64,000 nucleotides of DNA, taken from Candidatus Hermodarchaeum yapensis (GTDB taxonomy: Archaea; Asgardarchaeota; Hermodarchaeia; Hermodarchaeales; Hermodarchaeaceae). Within the stretch, counting starts at the first letter, position 1. Every line of letters begins with the position of its first letter. The position numbers and the translations under genes were made by a program. The stretch is from contig JAEOSK010000008.1 in NCBI GenBank assembly GCA_016840405.1, positions 28,119 to 92,118 of the forward strand. The letters run 5' to 3'. Below, one piece after another: positions 63,616-64,000 of the stretch. The notes below the pieces were generated by a model, which was not told where the DNA came from, did not search any database, and saw only the letters and a program-made list of their open reading frames with translations.

Positions 63616-63846
63616 TTATCTCGTAATGAGGGTGGAGGTACGCTCTACATTTCGAAGGGCGCGAATTCGTTCAACAAGAACGTAGAGAGCTTCCATTGAC
63701 TCAGATTCAACTGATGCAATAATATCCCAGGAGCCAAGGGTCGTCCGAGCTTCTTTGACCTGTTTGAATTCTTTCAGACTTTCGAGAATATCAAATTCTC
63801 GTCCGGATTTGGCTAAGATGAGAACGTACGCAAGAACAACAGCCAC
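63616..63846 (-). CDS. Stand-alone RAM (Lrp C-terminal) domain protein
   Basis: At 76 residues this is only the ligand-binding half of an Lrp/AsnC regulator: VLILAKSGREFDILESLKEF, KEARTTLGSWDIIASVE and the ERIRALRNVERTSTLI helix. With no DNA-binding part it may form rings with full-length Lrp proteins (9983, 14464) or act as an amino-acid sensor. Confidence 0.85.
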   Translation of the reverse strand: MAVVLAYVLILAKSGREFDILESLKEFKQVKEARTTLGSWDIIASVESESMEALYVLVERIRALRNVERTSTLITR

Positions 63847-63883
63847 TCCGAGTCACCGAGAGGGACGGACAACTTTTGAGCCT

Positions 63884-64000
63884 TTAAGTCTTTTTCTCCT
63901 TTCCAGAGTCAAGAGCGCGGAACGCCACCTTGTGATGTGTACGTGCTTCGGTATTTGAGGGAACATCTTCAGAGAGAATGGCACCTGGAAGTACAACCGA
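63884..64000 (-). CDS. 3' end of a gene cut by the window edge
   Basis: The open frame enters from the right edge and ends at TAA 63884-63886. The 38 visible residues begin SVVLPGAILSEDVPSNTEAR and end ALDSGKEKKT. The spacing of aliphatic residues resembles the last turn of a left-handed beta helix (hexapeptide transferase), but the piece is too short to name. It would be upstream of the RAM gene in the same direction. Confidence 0.35.
   Translation of the reverse strand, partial: SVVLPGAILSEDVPSNTEARTHHKVAFRALDSGKEKKT

Overview
The window comes from an archaeon. It encodes TBP, a divergent TFB/cyclin-like protein, an Sm-like protein, RIO2 kinase, NurA/HerA, NucS, an archaeal-type CCA-adding enzyme, Cdc48, an NFACT/RqcH protein, a GPN-loop GTPase, an A24 prepilin peptidase, AMMECR1 and MEMO1 proteins, and a tRNA-Arg interrupted by introns. 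A Rab-like small GTPase, an EMC6-like membrane protein and a coiled-coil/polyproline protein together suggest an Asgard (Promethearchaeota) lineage. Catalase, MsrB and sulfite-oxidase-like remnants hint at an oxygen-exposed member. The lineage call is inference; I cannot run a phylogeny here.

Layout. 0-1 kb: a frame-broken LAGLIDADG-type protein. 1-27.7 kb: a dense housekeeping block with transcription factors (TrmB, Lrp, ArsR), indolepyruvate:ferredoxin oxidoreductase (iorAB), CCA enzyme, NFACT, RIO2-DUF460, Sm protein, NucS, Rab-like GTPase, IleRS, a tRNA-Arg(UCU) with two introns, and HerA. 27.7-37.3 kb: NurA, HD phosphohydrolase, polyprenol kinase, GPN GTPase, ADP-forming acyl-CoA synthetase beta subunit, UppS-NYN pair, metallo-beta-lactamase and sulfite-oxidase-like proteins. 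This block also holds several orphan IS200/IS605-type ends that resemble TnpB omega-RNAs. 37.3-42.7 kb: a P-type cation ATPase and a Lon-like protease. 42.8-52.7 kb: an accessory region with a C-terminal half catalase, a group 4 [NiFe]-hydrogenase large subunit, and then about 6.3 kb of cargo (a LAGLIDADG-type protein, three small membrane proteins, MsrB, a WG-repeat protein and a decayed gene). The hydrogenase membrane subunit and ferredoxin subunit follow the cargo. Parts of this region use almost only C-ending codons. 52.7-64 kb: Mrp/NBP35 ATPase, GDPD, M42 peptidase, TBP, the PadR-Cdc48 pair, two opposed orphan omega-RNA-like ends, a secreted protein, family 4 uracil-DNA glycosylase, a polyproline protein, a methyltransferase, a VTT-domain protein and a stand-alone RAM domain. 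The right edge cuts a gene.

The points most worth a second look are the orphan TnpB-type RNA ends with no tnpB anywhere in the window, the clean half-catalase with its own ribosome binding site, the split and incomplete hydrogenase cluster with abrupt codon-use patches, the two-intron tRNA-Arg, a four-hairpin intergenic RNA candidate near 16.6 kb, and the CCDC53-like polyproline protein. No CRISPR array, rRNA operon or prophage was seen.
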